Source: Struthidea cinerea (taxonomy: Eukaryota > Chordata > Aves > Passeriformes > Corcoracidae). From it: a stretch of 64,000 nt of DNA. The stretch lies in contig VZTI01003651.1 in NCBI GenBank assembly GCA_013397865.1, forward strand, positions 357,890 through 421,889. Reading direction: 5' to 3'. Shown piece by piece: positions 25,621 to 36,367 of the stretch (position 1 is the first letter of the stretch; each line of letters begins with the position of its first letter). Below the pieces are notes generated by a model. It had not been told where the DNA came from. It ran no database searches and saw only the letters and a program-made list of their open reading frames with translations. The position numbers and the translations under genes are program-made.

Positions 25621-27501
25621 AAGAATGAAAACCTCGTTGTTCTATTAGCTTTGAAGGTCATCCAGCTTTACCCACTCCAGTGCAAGGTGTATTTTTGGCA
25701 TTTTAATCTACGTGGCAGAGGAGGTTCCTGCTAAGAAACATCAGTAAAATGATTCTCTCAGAGTTTAGACAGCAATTTGTAAAACCAGAATTGTGAGTCA
25801 GCTCTGTTGTGTGAGGGTTTTTAATGTGTACTGACATGGCTCTGGAATTTATGTACACAAACATGTCCTGAGGTGTTGTCTGAAATAATTTCAGTTTGTG
25901 CCTGCTGCTCTTAGTGATCTAGTGCTGGAGAGATCTCTCCTCCAGATTTGCACCTGCAATGAAAAGAAATCCAAGAATGAAACATTTCTTAGAGTCAGAG
26001 GCTTAAGAACTGTGCTGTCCCTGAAAGCTCAAGTTGGGAATGAGAGAGATTTTCTTTTAAAAAAAGTTTTTGCAGAATTTTTGCAGATTTTTTTTCCAGA
26101 GGTGATTTAAAGTTACGGTAGATTCTGCATTGGCTAAAACCCCAATTTTTTATGTTGGGACTGGATATTTCATCCGGTCAGACGAAGATCTGGGCTTAAT
26201 TCCAGAATTGCTGAGAGACCTCTTGTCAGTGCTGTAGAAGAGGTCAAGCTACAGTCCTGCAGTGGTTTCTTCAATCCATGGACCTGTGGAGTCCATTGGC
26301 TAAATGATGGTGTTGTGGGGAAAACATCAGGAGCTGTTGCCATCTGTTTATCAGTGGTTTTTCTGAGTTAGGGTTTTTTTCTTAGATTTGTTTTGCTTCT
26401 TAGAAGATCTGGTTGAGCTGATGCTCAGTCGAAGTTCATCTCCTGGCATCCAGAGAGCTGCACTTCCCATCCTTGCTTGGTTATGTTTTGCAGTCCCAGG
26501 GGAAGGAGTTCTCAGCTCCATCAGAGTTTATCTGTGGAGGGGATATCTTTGAGCTTTAATTTTGCTGTCAGAAATAAAAATGACTTTATATTGTGGGTTT
26601 AGTTGACACCCATGTCGTTACTAGACAATCTCTAGAAATATCAGTAGATAAAACTGGTGGTGTCATCTGCTGACCTTGCTGAGAATGGCATTAGTGATAT
26701 TCTTGGCCAGTATTTACTGGGAAATAAACCAGTCATTACACTTTCTGATGAGATTGTGCTCTGAATGTCACTTCTCTGACAGCCTGTCTCATGCCACGCC
26801 GAGATAAGATCTCAGGCACAGATGACAGACTAACTTCAGAAATATTTCCATTGATTTGACAGCCTGAATAATAGTTCTGCTAAAAGCCACAAAGACTGGG
26901 ACAGTGACCTCTGGCTGCTGGGTGATACTGGGGTGATAAATGTACTAATGAGAGATAAATAGGTAACTACATTTGAGTGTTTTCTGTACCTTGTCAGTGG
27001 AAAGCAGAGGAGCTCTTGGGAGGGAAACCAGATAGGGAGCTGAAATTACAGGCATCTTATCAGGGCCAAAGGAGCAGCTTTCACCTCGTGTATTTTGAGA
27101 CACCAGAGGGTTTGGCAGAGAGCTCCATCCCTGGGGACAGCACAAGCCTCTGTTCATCCACACGGATGGGAGCTGGGCAGTTCTGCTTTTCCATCCATCC
27201 CTGGGCTGGTGGCCGAGCCTGTGGCTCTGGCTTTGCTTTCAGCATCCCTTGGAGAGGATCTTTGGGAGCTGCTGTGGAAGGAGCTGGGCCCAGCTGCCTT
27301 TTCAGCCGTGTCCTCCCGCCTCCCTTGGCTGCACAACCGCTGCTCTTGGCACGTGTGGGGAGCTGGACCAGGGAGGCAGCCGGGCACAAAACATTCCTGC
27401 AGAAAGGGAATGAAGGAGAGGATGGGATCATTCCCTTTGATCTCTGATTAAATTGTGTTAAGCTGGACTGCAGCCTGAGTTTCGGGGAAGATGAATCTCC
27501 C

Positions 27502-27636
27502 ATTCCTGGAAGTGTCCACGGCCAGGCTGGGTGGGGGTTGGAGCAACCTGGGAGAGTGGAAGGTGTCCCTGCTCATGATGGGGGGTGGAATGAGATGATC
27601 CTCAAGGTCCTTGCGTCCCAAACCATTGTGTGACTC
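27502..27636 (+). repeat. CR1 LINE 3' end fragment, sense
   Basis: A 3' fragment reading 'cctggaagtgtccacggcca', then 'ggagcaacctgggagagtgg', then 'ctcaaggtccttgcgtccca' and 'aaccattgtgtgactct'. The terminal repeat is decayed. Confidence 0.85.
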
Positions 27637-28989
27637 TTTGGTCTCCAGCAGAGGAGTTAGAGCCCCAACAAGAGCGCCGGGATGTTTCACTCGCAGGTGA
27701 AGCTCCCACAGGGATGGAGGTGGGAACCCAGGGATGCAAACACAAAGAGAAGTGAGGGAGTGAGCCTGCAGCACGTCTGCTGTTCTTCAGTAAACACGCA
27801 TCTGTGTATTCTTGTCTCTTATCAATTGCAAGGTCAGTTATCCCTCCTCCAGTGAGGAGTTTGTTCCCTGTGTCCCCACACCTGAGTGACCTCACCTGAG
27901 AGTGATTCTGCTGCAGCTGCACCATGAGTTGTTACCCTGCAGCACATTTGAGCCTCTCCACTTTGAACCCCTGCCCTGCCACATTTGGAACTTTTAACCT
28001 TAGGACATGCTGTAAACTAAGAATTTCCCGAACTTGGGGTTTTTTGATCAGTTGTGGGGGGCTTTATCTCGTTGCTTATCCAGCCCTCTGGAAAAAGCAC
28101 CGACCCTGCCCGTCCTTCCGCCGTTTCAGACACTTCCCTGGCAGCTGCAAAGCTGATAGGGAGCAACTAAACTTCCACCGTGGATTATCAGGAACACTAC
28201 CGAGGCATTGCTTAATGCATCTGATATCTCAGCCTCGAGAACAGAAGTGAAAAAAAAGAAAGATTGGCAGCTATTGCAGGAATTCAGAGAGGGGCACCTT
28301 GGTAAGGAGTCGGGGGGGAGGCTTCTCCTTCCATTACAGAGCCCTGGGCTGAGATGGATTCCCTCTCCATCATTGTCCTAAGCACATTATCCCTGAAAGA
28401 AAGAGGGTTTCTCTGAATCTGCAATTTTTCTAGGCTTCAGTGTTATTGAAATGAAACGGCTTCAAGGATATCTACATTCTTTACCATCATATGGATTCTC
28501 ATCTCATGTAAATTATTTGGCCACTTTTCATTTTAATCCTCCACTGTCATTTTCCACAAAAGAGATCATTTGGTTTCTTCATGGAAGGTATTCAGCTGAC
28601 AGCTGCCCTTTGTCTAGAAAGCAGTGTGCCTTTGCAGGAGTTACTTGTGCCTGCTCCTTTGCTTTTTTCCTTTCCTTTTAAGTTCATATTGCTTCATATT
28701 TTTCATCTGTAGCTTTCAGGAACTTCTCAGACTGTGAACAGGCTGAGGTTTGTGGCTGTGAAGGGAATTTCAGACATCCTGCATTCTTGCCCTGTGTACC
28801 TGGCTGATAAGGAACAGAACTAGAGGCAGAATAATTAATTTACTGCAAGAAGAACTGTAGTCCAAAAAACCCACAGTGTTTTCACAACTTTTGCATGAGC
28901 AAACAAAATAGTCAGTGATGAAGTCTTGATTTTTTTTATCCCATGGCTTCCCTATCTAGAATACTCAATTATTCTCACCTCCTTTCCGG

Positions 28990-29112
28990 AAATCACAGAT
29001 TTATATAATCCTAAAATCATTAGGGGTGAAAAAGACCTTTAAGATCGTCGAGTCCAACCATCAGCCACCATCGTGTTGACCATTAAACCATGTCCCCAAG
29101 TGCCACATGGTG
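28990..29112 (-). repeat. CR1 LINE 3' end fragment, antisense, older subfamily
   Basis: The fragment reads 'aatcattaggggtgaaaaag', then 'tcgtcgagtccaaccatcag', then 'ccatgtccccaagtgccaca'. The words 'cgagtccaacc' and 'atgtccccaagtgccaca' mark a CR1 subfamily different from the 'ccatgggcagggac' group. It resembles the copy at 33009-33300. Confidence 0.75.
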
Positions 29113-29369
29113 GGAGGTTTTAAATGGTGTGCTTTGTGTCTGGGTATGTCACCCGTGAGACCTTGGTGGGATGGGAATGAAATGCGATGTGTTCATGGAG
29201 CGTTCAGGGAATCGGGAGGCTGAGGAGGAAAATCAGCAATTAGGGTTGGCTATTTTGGGTTACCTGGAGCTGTGAGGCCTTTTCCTTTCAGGGTACGAGC
29301 TCTTGATAAAGCAGCTTGCACTCCGTCATACACTAAAAGCACAATGCGGTCATGGAGAGGAACAGTATG

Positions 29370-29619
29370 GCCTCAGTGATGGCCTTAAGCTGACGGGAGG
29401 TAGATTTAGGTTGGATTTTGGGGAGAAATTCTTCCCTGTGAGGGTGGTGAGACCCTGGCACAGGTTGCCCAGAGAAGCTGTGGCTGCCCCTGGATCCCTG
29501 GAAGTGTCCAAGGCCAGGTTGGAGCAATGTGGGGAAGTGGAATGTGTCCCTGCCCACAGCAGGATGTTGGAACTGAATGATCTTTAAGAACCCTTCCAAC
29601 CCAAACCATCCTGGGATTC
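29370..29619 (+). repeat. CR1 LINE 3' end, sense
   Basis: A roughly 250-base CR1 3' end containing 'aaattcttccctgtgagggt', 'gttgcccagagaagctgtgg', 'tggaagtgtccaaggccagg' and the 3' segment 'cccttccaacccaaaccatc'. It lies upstream of the exon at 32472-32554 and is opposite in orientation to copies downstream of that exon. Confidence 0.9.
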
Positions 29620-32471
29620 AGTTACGAGGAGAAGATTCAGTTTTGGGGAGCACAGGTTGAGGGTTGGCTGAGTTTATAGGGAAGTTGAATGTGTGGGGGA
29701 AGGAGAAGTCACATCATTAATGAGGATAAGGAATAATCCAGCAGGGGGAAGGAGAGGCAGGTTCTAAAATTACTGTCACCTGCAGAAACAGAGTTTTATC
29801 TGCTCCAATAGTTCTCCATCCAGCTGGTACCCACTTGGCTTTGTGATCCCCACTAAAATGTCACCGTGACCAACACAGCTGCCTGACAGCTCACTGTGAT
29901 TTTTGATGCTTTTTCATCAATCACAGATTTAGGATGAGAAGAGTTTCAGATTTTCAAGTGAAAATCGTTCTTCTTGTAGAAACTTTTTGACATTTTGCAT
30001 GAAAAGATCAGAAATTCATGTTTGAATTTAAAGAAAATGTTTCAGAATTACAAAAAATATGTCAGGCAAGTGAATTGTTGGTAACTTAGTTGTGAAATGT
30101 TTAGAGATGAGAACTACTGGTTCAGCACTTCCTGAGTCACAGAAATGATTGGAATACACAAAACTTCCTCATTTGCTAGAAGAGGTGTCTCATTCATGGG
30201 CCAGTTCTGAAAGTTTGCTCCATTGCAGGGAGATTACCTGAGAATTGTAAGCCTGAGCTGAAGTTTTGTTGTTGGTAGAAAAATATTTTTGCTGTTTGTT
30301 TGTGCCAGCAAAAGCCTGGCTGTGGCTTGGTAAAGGGACAGTGTCCAGTTAGGTGACAAGAGAAGGGTCACCCGTAGCTCTTGTGTTGCCTTTGTTGCAT
30401 TCATTGGTGTCTCAGTTTCTTGCATCAACAAGAATGGGCAGTTCAAGGACACCCTGACTGATAATTTTATGTATTTTATAATTTCTTCCATCAATGTTCA
30501 TTTTTGTACAGGTGCTGATGGCCTGGATTGCTGGTTAGGACTGCAGGGCAGGCCATGTGTTCGTGTAAATAATAGAACAGCAGTTTTAGCTGTGATCTCT
30601 TGATGTTCCTTTATCTCAGGGTGCTTAAAAGAGGAAATGATTCTTGGCTCTGGGCAGAGGGCAGCGCTCTGTAGGTGGGAGAGCTCAGATATTGTCATGG
30701 GGCTGTTGAACTGGGATCCTGAGCTTCTGCTTCCATCACTAACTACTGGAAAAAGCATTTTCTGCTCTGTTTTCCAAGCTCTCCATTCCCCAAAATGCAC
30801 CTTTGTACAGAACACAACCCCTTTGAACAGAAATTTGCAAGTTGGGATAGACACACGCATCCCTTCAAAGGCTGGAATCACAGAAAGGGGATGGAGATGG
30901 AAGAGGGGAGAGTATACTTTAAAAATACCCTGTCCCAGGGGTGTGATGTTCATTCCAAATTCTCATCAGGCTGAGCGAAGACGCCAGTCCTGTGTCAGGG
31001 AACTCCTCCTTTCCTTACACCATCCCCTTAATTCCAGCAATTAGTTCGCTCTGATAGTGGAAGTGTTGGCTGACAAGCTCCCAGCTTTTCCAACACTTCA
31101 GTTAAAGTTTAAGGCAGAGGCTGCCCTTCATTTAGAGAAGATTGAGCTGCTCCTATGGTTGCATTTGCTCTCTAAGCCAGATTACCTGGAAGTACATGAA
31201 TGGTGCATCTCTCTGAGCTGATGTGTGATTTCTCTTACTCACTGAGTAGCAACTTTGAAGTAGGACCCTGTTTGTGGGCATAGCAGTGACTGGAAATGAC
31301 TCCGTGAACATTGGGATGAAGTAGTGGCACCTAAAATTCAGCCTGAGTGTTCAAAGTTTGGACAGAAACAGTTCCTGTACGGAACAGAATCCAGATTTCC
31401 ATAGAAAGTAACTGGGGCCAATCCACTGGATGAGAAACAGAAGCATGGAAAACAATAATTGCCTCAATATGCCTGAATCTCCTACTACCAGATGATCTGC
31501 AGTTAGGGAAAGATGTGATTTTCAAATCCAGAGCAGCTGTCCGACAGCCGGACCTGCTGCTGATCGAAGTTGATAAAAGAAATCCTAGGATTGTATATGA
31601 TGGATAATCTACAGAAAAAACAGTGGTAGTCCCTGCTTGTGGTGGGATTATCAGAGTCCATCGAAGTAAACAGGACTTCCTGTTGGTTTTAATGCAGATC
31701 TGATAAGCTCTGTGGAATGTAAATCAGTTCATTAAAATTTGCAAAGCGGTTCCATGAAGTAAAAGAGGAGACAGTTTTAACTTTTATAGGATGTTTACTG
31801 CATATAAAGTACAATAAAATCACAATTATTCCAGAAAAAATACTGTTAGAAACGTGCTGTACTCAATGTGTCAGTCTGAGGAAGATTGAAAAATTCTAAA
31901 TTGGGGTTTTAAAAAAATAATCTGACTCTAGAAATCGTCCTGTGTAATTTCATAACATCTCCACACCATATCTGTCTCTGCAGTATTCGTGGGGTTTTGC
32001 ATAATAGAGATATTAAAAGTATGTATGGATGTGTATATATTAACAAATATTTATGCACAGGGGTCAAAATAAATGTTAAACAGCTCCTTCTACCTCAGCT
32101 GGGGGTGTGTCAGGGGAAAAACAATAAATAAAGGGTAATAAAGTCAAAGGCCTGTGGTGTCTCAGACGTGATGCTTCATTTGACAGTCTTAACTCTGGTA
32201 TCCATGGAATTGCCTACTTTTTTGGGTGTCCTAGTACAAAATTCTCAATGCTGAGGTAATATTCATTTATCTGAGGGATTTAGGAAGTTCCCTTCATTCC
32301 ATGTGGACCTAAGCGCAGGCTGATGTTACTTTATCCATAAAATTCACTGTGTCCGTGGTAGCTCTGGAGGAGTGATGCATAAATCAGCAGCTGACACCTT
32401 TTAGTGGAGCTGCTTTGGTGCCTTCATGCTCTTGATTTCTTAAAAACTTTGTTTTTTCCCCCCTTTTGCAG

Positions 32472-32554
32472 TTACTTCAATGAGAATCAATATCCCGACG
32501 AGGCAAAGAGAGAAGAAATTGCCAACGCCTGTAATGCAGTTATACAAAAACCAG
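32472..32554 (+). CDS. HMBOX1: HMBOX1 coding exon: homeodomain helix 1-2 region
   Basis: This 83-base exon completes the split serine codon (AG + T) and then encodes Y-F-N-E-N-Q-Y-P-D-E-A-K-R-E-E-I-A-N-A-C, followed by N-A-V-I-Q-K-P-G. The acceptor is ttgcag and the donor gtgagg. The peptide covers the end of homeodomain helix 1, the loop and helix 2. The N-Q-Y-P-D motif is the usual helix 1-2 turn of homeodomains. The A-C-N-A-V-I-Q-K-P-G-K-K-L extension belongs to the longer-than-60-residue, HNF1-like homeodomain of HMBOX1. The reading frame is intact and continues in the next exon through a split glycine codon (G + GA). Confidence 0.97.
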
Positions 32555-32633
32555 GTGAGGAGCTGCTGGGGGGTCCTTCCCAAAAACAAAGATTTCAGCA
32601 ACTTGGGTTCTCAGACTGATGTTTGCAGGACAA

Positions 32634-32682
32634 TCAGAATCATACGGGTTGGAAAAGTCTTCCAAGGTCATCAACCTTTGAT
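32634..32682 (-). repeat. Short CR1 3'-end fragment
   Basis: 'aatcatacgggttggaaaag' followed by 'cttccaaggtcatcaacc' resembles the antisense CR1 3' terminus. The fragment is short and diverged. Confidence 0.5.
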
Positions 32683-33008
32683 AAAGCAGTTTCGTGCAGG
32701 AGGAAGGAGCTCAGCTCTTGTGTTTTTCAATGTTTTACAGCTTCCAGACAGGGATCTCGTATTAGAACCTGAGTGTTCATGGAGGACCTTGTCTTTGAGT
32801 CAACAAGTTGTATTTCCCCTGTTTCTGGAGAAGTTAGACTTGGGAGAGGAGCATGAATATTCAGTGTTAGTGGATGCACCTGCCTTTGCTTAGTTTTGCT
32901 AACCAAACATTTACACAGATTTCAGAACTTGTGTTTTGGATATATTTAGATTTCGTACAACCAGAATAAAAATTAATGAGAAGGCAACTAAGGCGTGAGT
33001 CATGCACA

Positions 33009-33300
33009 TGGAATCACAAAATTATTTAGGATGGAAAAGCCTCTGGGATCATCGAGTCCAGTCTCTCCCCCAGCACTGCCAAGGCCACCACTGACCCATG
33101 TCCCCAAGTGCCACATCCACAGGGATTTTAAATCTCTCCAGGGATGGGGACTCCAGCAATGCCCTGGGCAGCTGTGCCAGTGCTGGACAGCCCTTTCCAG
33201 GCAGGAATTGTTCCCAATATCCAACCTGAACCTCCCCTGGCACGGCTTGAGGCCGTTTCCTCTCATCCTGTCTCGTGTTCCAAGGGAGAAAAGAGGGATC
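33009..33300 (-). repeat. CR1 LINE 3' end, antisense
   Basis: It begins with the decayed terminal repeat 'ggaatcacaaaattatttag' and continues 'gggatcatcgagtccagtct', 'ccatgtccccaagtgccaca' and 'gcagctgtgccagtgctgga'. It belongs to the same type as 28990-29112 and is longer and better preserved. Confidence 0.85.
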
Positions 33301-33342
33301 CCCACCTTGTTATCCTTTCAGGGAGCTTTGGAGAGCTGGGAC

Positions 33343-33560
33343 TGTCACAGGATAACACAGGATCAGACCAGTTTAGAATGGAAGTGACCTCTGGAGATCA
33401 TCTGGTGAGGCAACACCAGCTTAGATGAGATTATTCAGTTTTCAGTATCTCCAAAACTGAAGGTTTTCCCACCTCCAGGCCCCTGTTCCACGATGTTGAG
33501 CATTCTCATGGCAAAGTCCTTTTTCCCTAATACCTGCTGAAAATTTCCCTGGAAAATCTA
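33343..33560 (-). repeat. CR1 LINE 3' end, antisense, another subfamily
   Basis: The words 'agaatggaagtgacctctgg' and 'agatcatctggtgaggcaac' identify the CR1 type whose antisense 3' end normally reads 'ggaagtgacctctggagatc'. It lies about 40 bases after the previous copy in the same orientation. The right part is diverged. Confidence 0.65.
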
Positions 33561-34548
33561 TCAGGTAGGGGACCAGAGAGCTGAGGATTTCATTCCTGGC
33601 TGTGCCGCTGGTTTGTGGAGCAACTTGGAACAAAGTGCTGCAAGGCCGTGTCAGGGAGCAGTAAAATATTGCCAGTGGTGCTGATGCGAAGCATTAGGCA
33701 GCAGTCAAGCTATCAATTTCCAGAGTTTGCTTTCTTTCACTTGTCTCATCTCTCCTAACTTATTTAAGTGTGCAGATTGCTGCAATTACATGGGTGTTTC
33801 ATATGCTGAATAAATAAACTTTGAGAAGGAGTCAAAAACAGGGAGAGGGCTCATCCCTGTGTAGCCTGCAGAGGTCTGAGGATGCAGATACGGGGGATGT
33901 TTTATATAGGGCCGAGGGCAACTGAAGAGGTTTCCAGGATGTCCTTGAAAAACTGAATCCCTCCAGTCTTCCCTCTGTTTACTGATGACCAGGAAAAGGC
34001 TTCGTTTTCTATAGCTGCCTTCTGGTTTTTGGGAAATTTTTTGCTGGTTTAAGTGTAAAAATCCAGTGATCTGGTTTCCAGCATCCACCCCCGTTCTCCC
34101 AAAAGATCCCAAGTGGCACAGTTGGGAGGGTGTGGTGGGTGCTGGGGGCTGAGAGAAAGGAAAGCAGCTTGCAGGGGATGCCACAAAACCTCTTCATTCA
34201 TTTTCCTGCTGAAGAAAATTGTGCAACTGTAGCCTCGTGACACAAGGTGAGAGAAGGAGCCCCAGGGATGGGGTTTGTGGCAGGGCTGTGGCTGGAATTG
34301 CAGTTTTTGGAATCTCAGTTTTGTGCTCAAGCTGGAAGAGCACAGCCCTTCATTCTCCCGTGGCTCTGGATTGAGTTGGTTGAAGCTGCAAAGAAATTCC
34401 TGTATTTCAGGTTTTTAAAAAACAGAAGAAAGGAGATGCTTGGCAGTTAGTGCCACAGCGCCTGGACACAGGACTTAGACCCACATGAGATTCACTTCTT
34501 TCTCAGTTATAAAAACTTGCCAGTGCTGTCTGTGTTTCAGGGGTTTAT

Positions 34549-34721
34549 CCCACAGAATCCCAGAGTTGTTTGGGTGAGCAGGGTCCTCACAGCTCGTCTA
34601 GTTCCAATCCCAGGACAGGAACAGGGACACCTTCCACTATCCCACATTGCTCCAAGCCCCATCCAACCTGGTCTTGGACACTTCCAAGGCTGTGGCAGCC
34701 ACAGCTTCTCTGGAACTCAGT
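34549..34721 (-). repeat. CR1 LINE 3' end, antisense, close to a homeodomain exon acceptor
   Basis: It reads 'cccacagaatcccagagttg', 'aacagggacaccttccacta' and 'ccaagccccatccaacctgg', and ends at 'agcttctctggaactcag'. Only about 46 bases separate it from the acceptor of the exon at 34768, leaving room for the polypyrimidine tract (ttatttttccctctgttgct) and a branch point. Confidence 0.9.
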
Positions 34722-34767
34722 GAGTAACAACACTGTGCTGTTATTTTTCCCTCTGTTGCTTTCCTAG

Positions 34768-34863
34768 GAAAAAAGTTATCGGATTTGGAGCGAGTTACCT
34801 CCCTTAAAGTGTACAACTGGTTTGCCAACAGGAGGAAGGAGATCAAGAGAAGAGCCAATATCG
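34768..34863 (+). CDS. HMBOX1: HMBOX1 coding exon: homeodomain recognition helix
   Basis: This 96-base exon runs from a split glycine (G + GA) to a split glutamate (G + AA). It encodes K-K-L-S-D-L-E-R-V-T-S-L, then K-V-Y-N-W-F-A-N-R-R-K-E-I-K-R-R-A-N-I. The V-Y-N-W-F-A-N-R-R-K segment is homeodomain helix 3: it matches the W-F-x-N-R-R-K signature that enters the DNA major groove, with N as the base-contacting asparagine. The following E-I-K-R-R basic run is typical of a homeodomain C-terminus and may serve in nuclear import. Helix 3 is what contacts the TTAGGG repeat in HMBOX1. The splice sites (cctag and gtaatg) are canonical. Confidence 0.98.
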
Positions 34864-36272
34864 GTAATGTATCACAGAGCCTGCCTGCGAGGCTTGGGAC
34901 TTGCTCAGGAGAGGTGGCAATTACGTAAGAATAAATTAGTGAAAACACCAGAGGTGCTGACAGCCTCAGGAGAATTGTGGAGGAATTATGAAAATGAGTC
35001 TCTTGGTGCTCCAGATTTTTGGTAAAACATGTGTAATTTGTAGAATTCTGTCATCAGTGCAGGAGAAGTGATGCAGTTACAAAGTTTTACCGGAAGATCA
35101 GCTTTAAAAAAAGCAAAATGAGAATTTTGTTGGTGGAAGGAGAGAGTTGTATTTCCTTCCTCTGAGTAGCCAAACTCAAATCTGAAATGAAACCTGAAGA
35201 TTGTGAATAAGGGAGACAGAGATGTTGGCAGGTTCACAAACTTAGCGTGGTGTTTATCCTGGTTATACCTCTGCCCCTGACAGCTTTCCAAGGATTTGCC
35301 CAGGGACAAGTGGCTGGAAAAAAGCCACATTTTTTGCTGATAATCAGGATAAAACAGAAATCATTTCAGTGTTAACCCTGTGGGTTCTTAGCTGATTGTA
35401 AGGAAATCCAAAGTGACTCTGAACTTGTAGGAAGGAGACCCTCTAATATGGATAAGACATTCCAGGGAGAATAAAGCACCTCAGTGGCCAGGATTCAACC
35501 AACTCCTGCCATTCATAAAAAATTTGATGCCCTTACTTAGGTATTATGCAGAATTACTTTTGCAGCACATAGGTGAACAGACATCCATACCTGCTCATTT
35601 CCAGCATTTTTAATTATTGCAAATGTTCCACTATTTTGCCTTATTTTTGAATGAGAAAAAACCCTCCTTTTACATCATTTAACACATTACTGAAGTTTAA
35701 CTAAATTTATTTTTCTGCAAGTAAAAATTGCTTCTCAAAGGGGTCGGGGGAATAAAGCAAACTCAGTCCAAGGTGGGTGCAGTTTAGTGTTTGGGGAGGA
35801 GGTTTGGAAAGAGATTGAAAAGAAGCAAAGGGAGCTTTAGATATATGGATCCTACTGGAAGATGGATTTGTGTGTTTTCAAATCCCTCAAGTGCTTTCAG
35901 AGATTTCTCCCATCTATTTTCAGACACTTCCCACCCCCTCAAGTCCTGCCAGTCCAAACTACGGGGGAAGATTTACAAGGAATTCCTTTGCCACTCCAGT
36001 ACCTTAGAAATTACACTGATTTCTATTAGGACTGGCTGGAAACAGGGATTTTTACTCACAGACAAGTCTGGTAGTTGGCAGGGAAGGGTTTCAGGCAAAC
36101 CAGTGTTTGTGCCTGTGCTGCCTTCCCAGAAAATGGAGAGTGAAGAGGAAGGGGCTGAGAACTAACTCTGTTCCTTGTTATTCTAACTTCCTGAAGAAGG
36201 GAGAAAAAACCTAGTTACTTTAACTACTCCAATGCATCAGATAAATGAGGGATCCATTTGCTTTTTTCGAAG
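34864..36272 (+). other. HMBOX1: HMBOX1 intron, 1.4 kb
   Basis: A GT-AG intron (gtaatg ... cgaag). I saw no CR1 copy, RNA gene or credible coding sequence in it. The acceptor is preceded by the short tract 'catttgcttttttcgaag'. It is chosen because only this AG restores the split glutamate codon and the A-A-I-L-E-S-H peptide. Confidence 0.9.
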
Positions 36273-36367
36273 AAGCAGCAATCCTGGAGAGCCATGGAAT
36301 AGATGTACAGAGTCCGGGAGGTCATTCCAACAGCGACGACGTGGATGGCAACGACTACTCGGAGCAG
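36273..36367 (+). CDS. HMBOX1: HMBOX1 coding exon: acidic/serine-rich post-homeodomain region
   Basis: This 95-base exon encodes E-A-A-I-L-E-S-H-G-I-D-V-Q-S-P-G-G-H-S-N, then S-D-D-V-D-G-N-D-Y-S-E-Q, and ends in phase 0 before gtgagc. It follows the homeodomain and starts the acidic, Ser/Asp-rich C-terminal region of HMBOX1. No catalytic or fold motif is expected here. If the intron after it were retained, the frame would stay open for 23 more residues and stop at 36437-36439, giving a protein without the conserved C-terminus. Confidence 0.96.

Larger units (their letters stand above)
13412..32471 (+). other. HMBOX1: HMBOX1 intron, 19.1 kb
   Basis: The longest intron in the window, bounded by gtacgt and ttgcag, and located inside the homeodomain between helix 1 and helix 2. 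It contains CR1 copies at 18288-18701, 27502-27636, 28990-29112 and 29370-29619. It also holds weak old CR1 remnants near 20955-21027 and 23020-23110, and a possible SINE core near 17690-17790. Two A/T-rich, repeat-free stretches (24880-25120 and 25425-25620) are candidates for conserved noncoding elements. No other exon or RNA gene could be supported. Confidence 0.85.
32555..34767 (+). other. HMBOX1: HMBOX1 intron, 2.2 kb, CR1-rich
   Basis: A GT-AG intron (gtgagg ... cctag) within the homeodomain. Nearly half of it is decayed CR1 sequence: a short fragment at 32634-32682, two adjacent copies of different subfamilies at 33009-33300 and 33343-33560, and a copy at 34549-34721 that ends about 46 bases before the acceptor. 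No other gene is seen. Confidence 0.9.
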
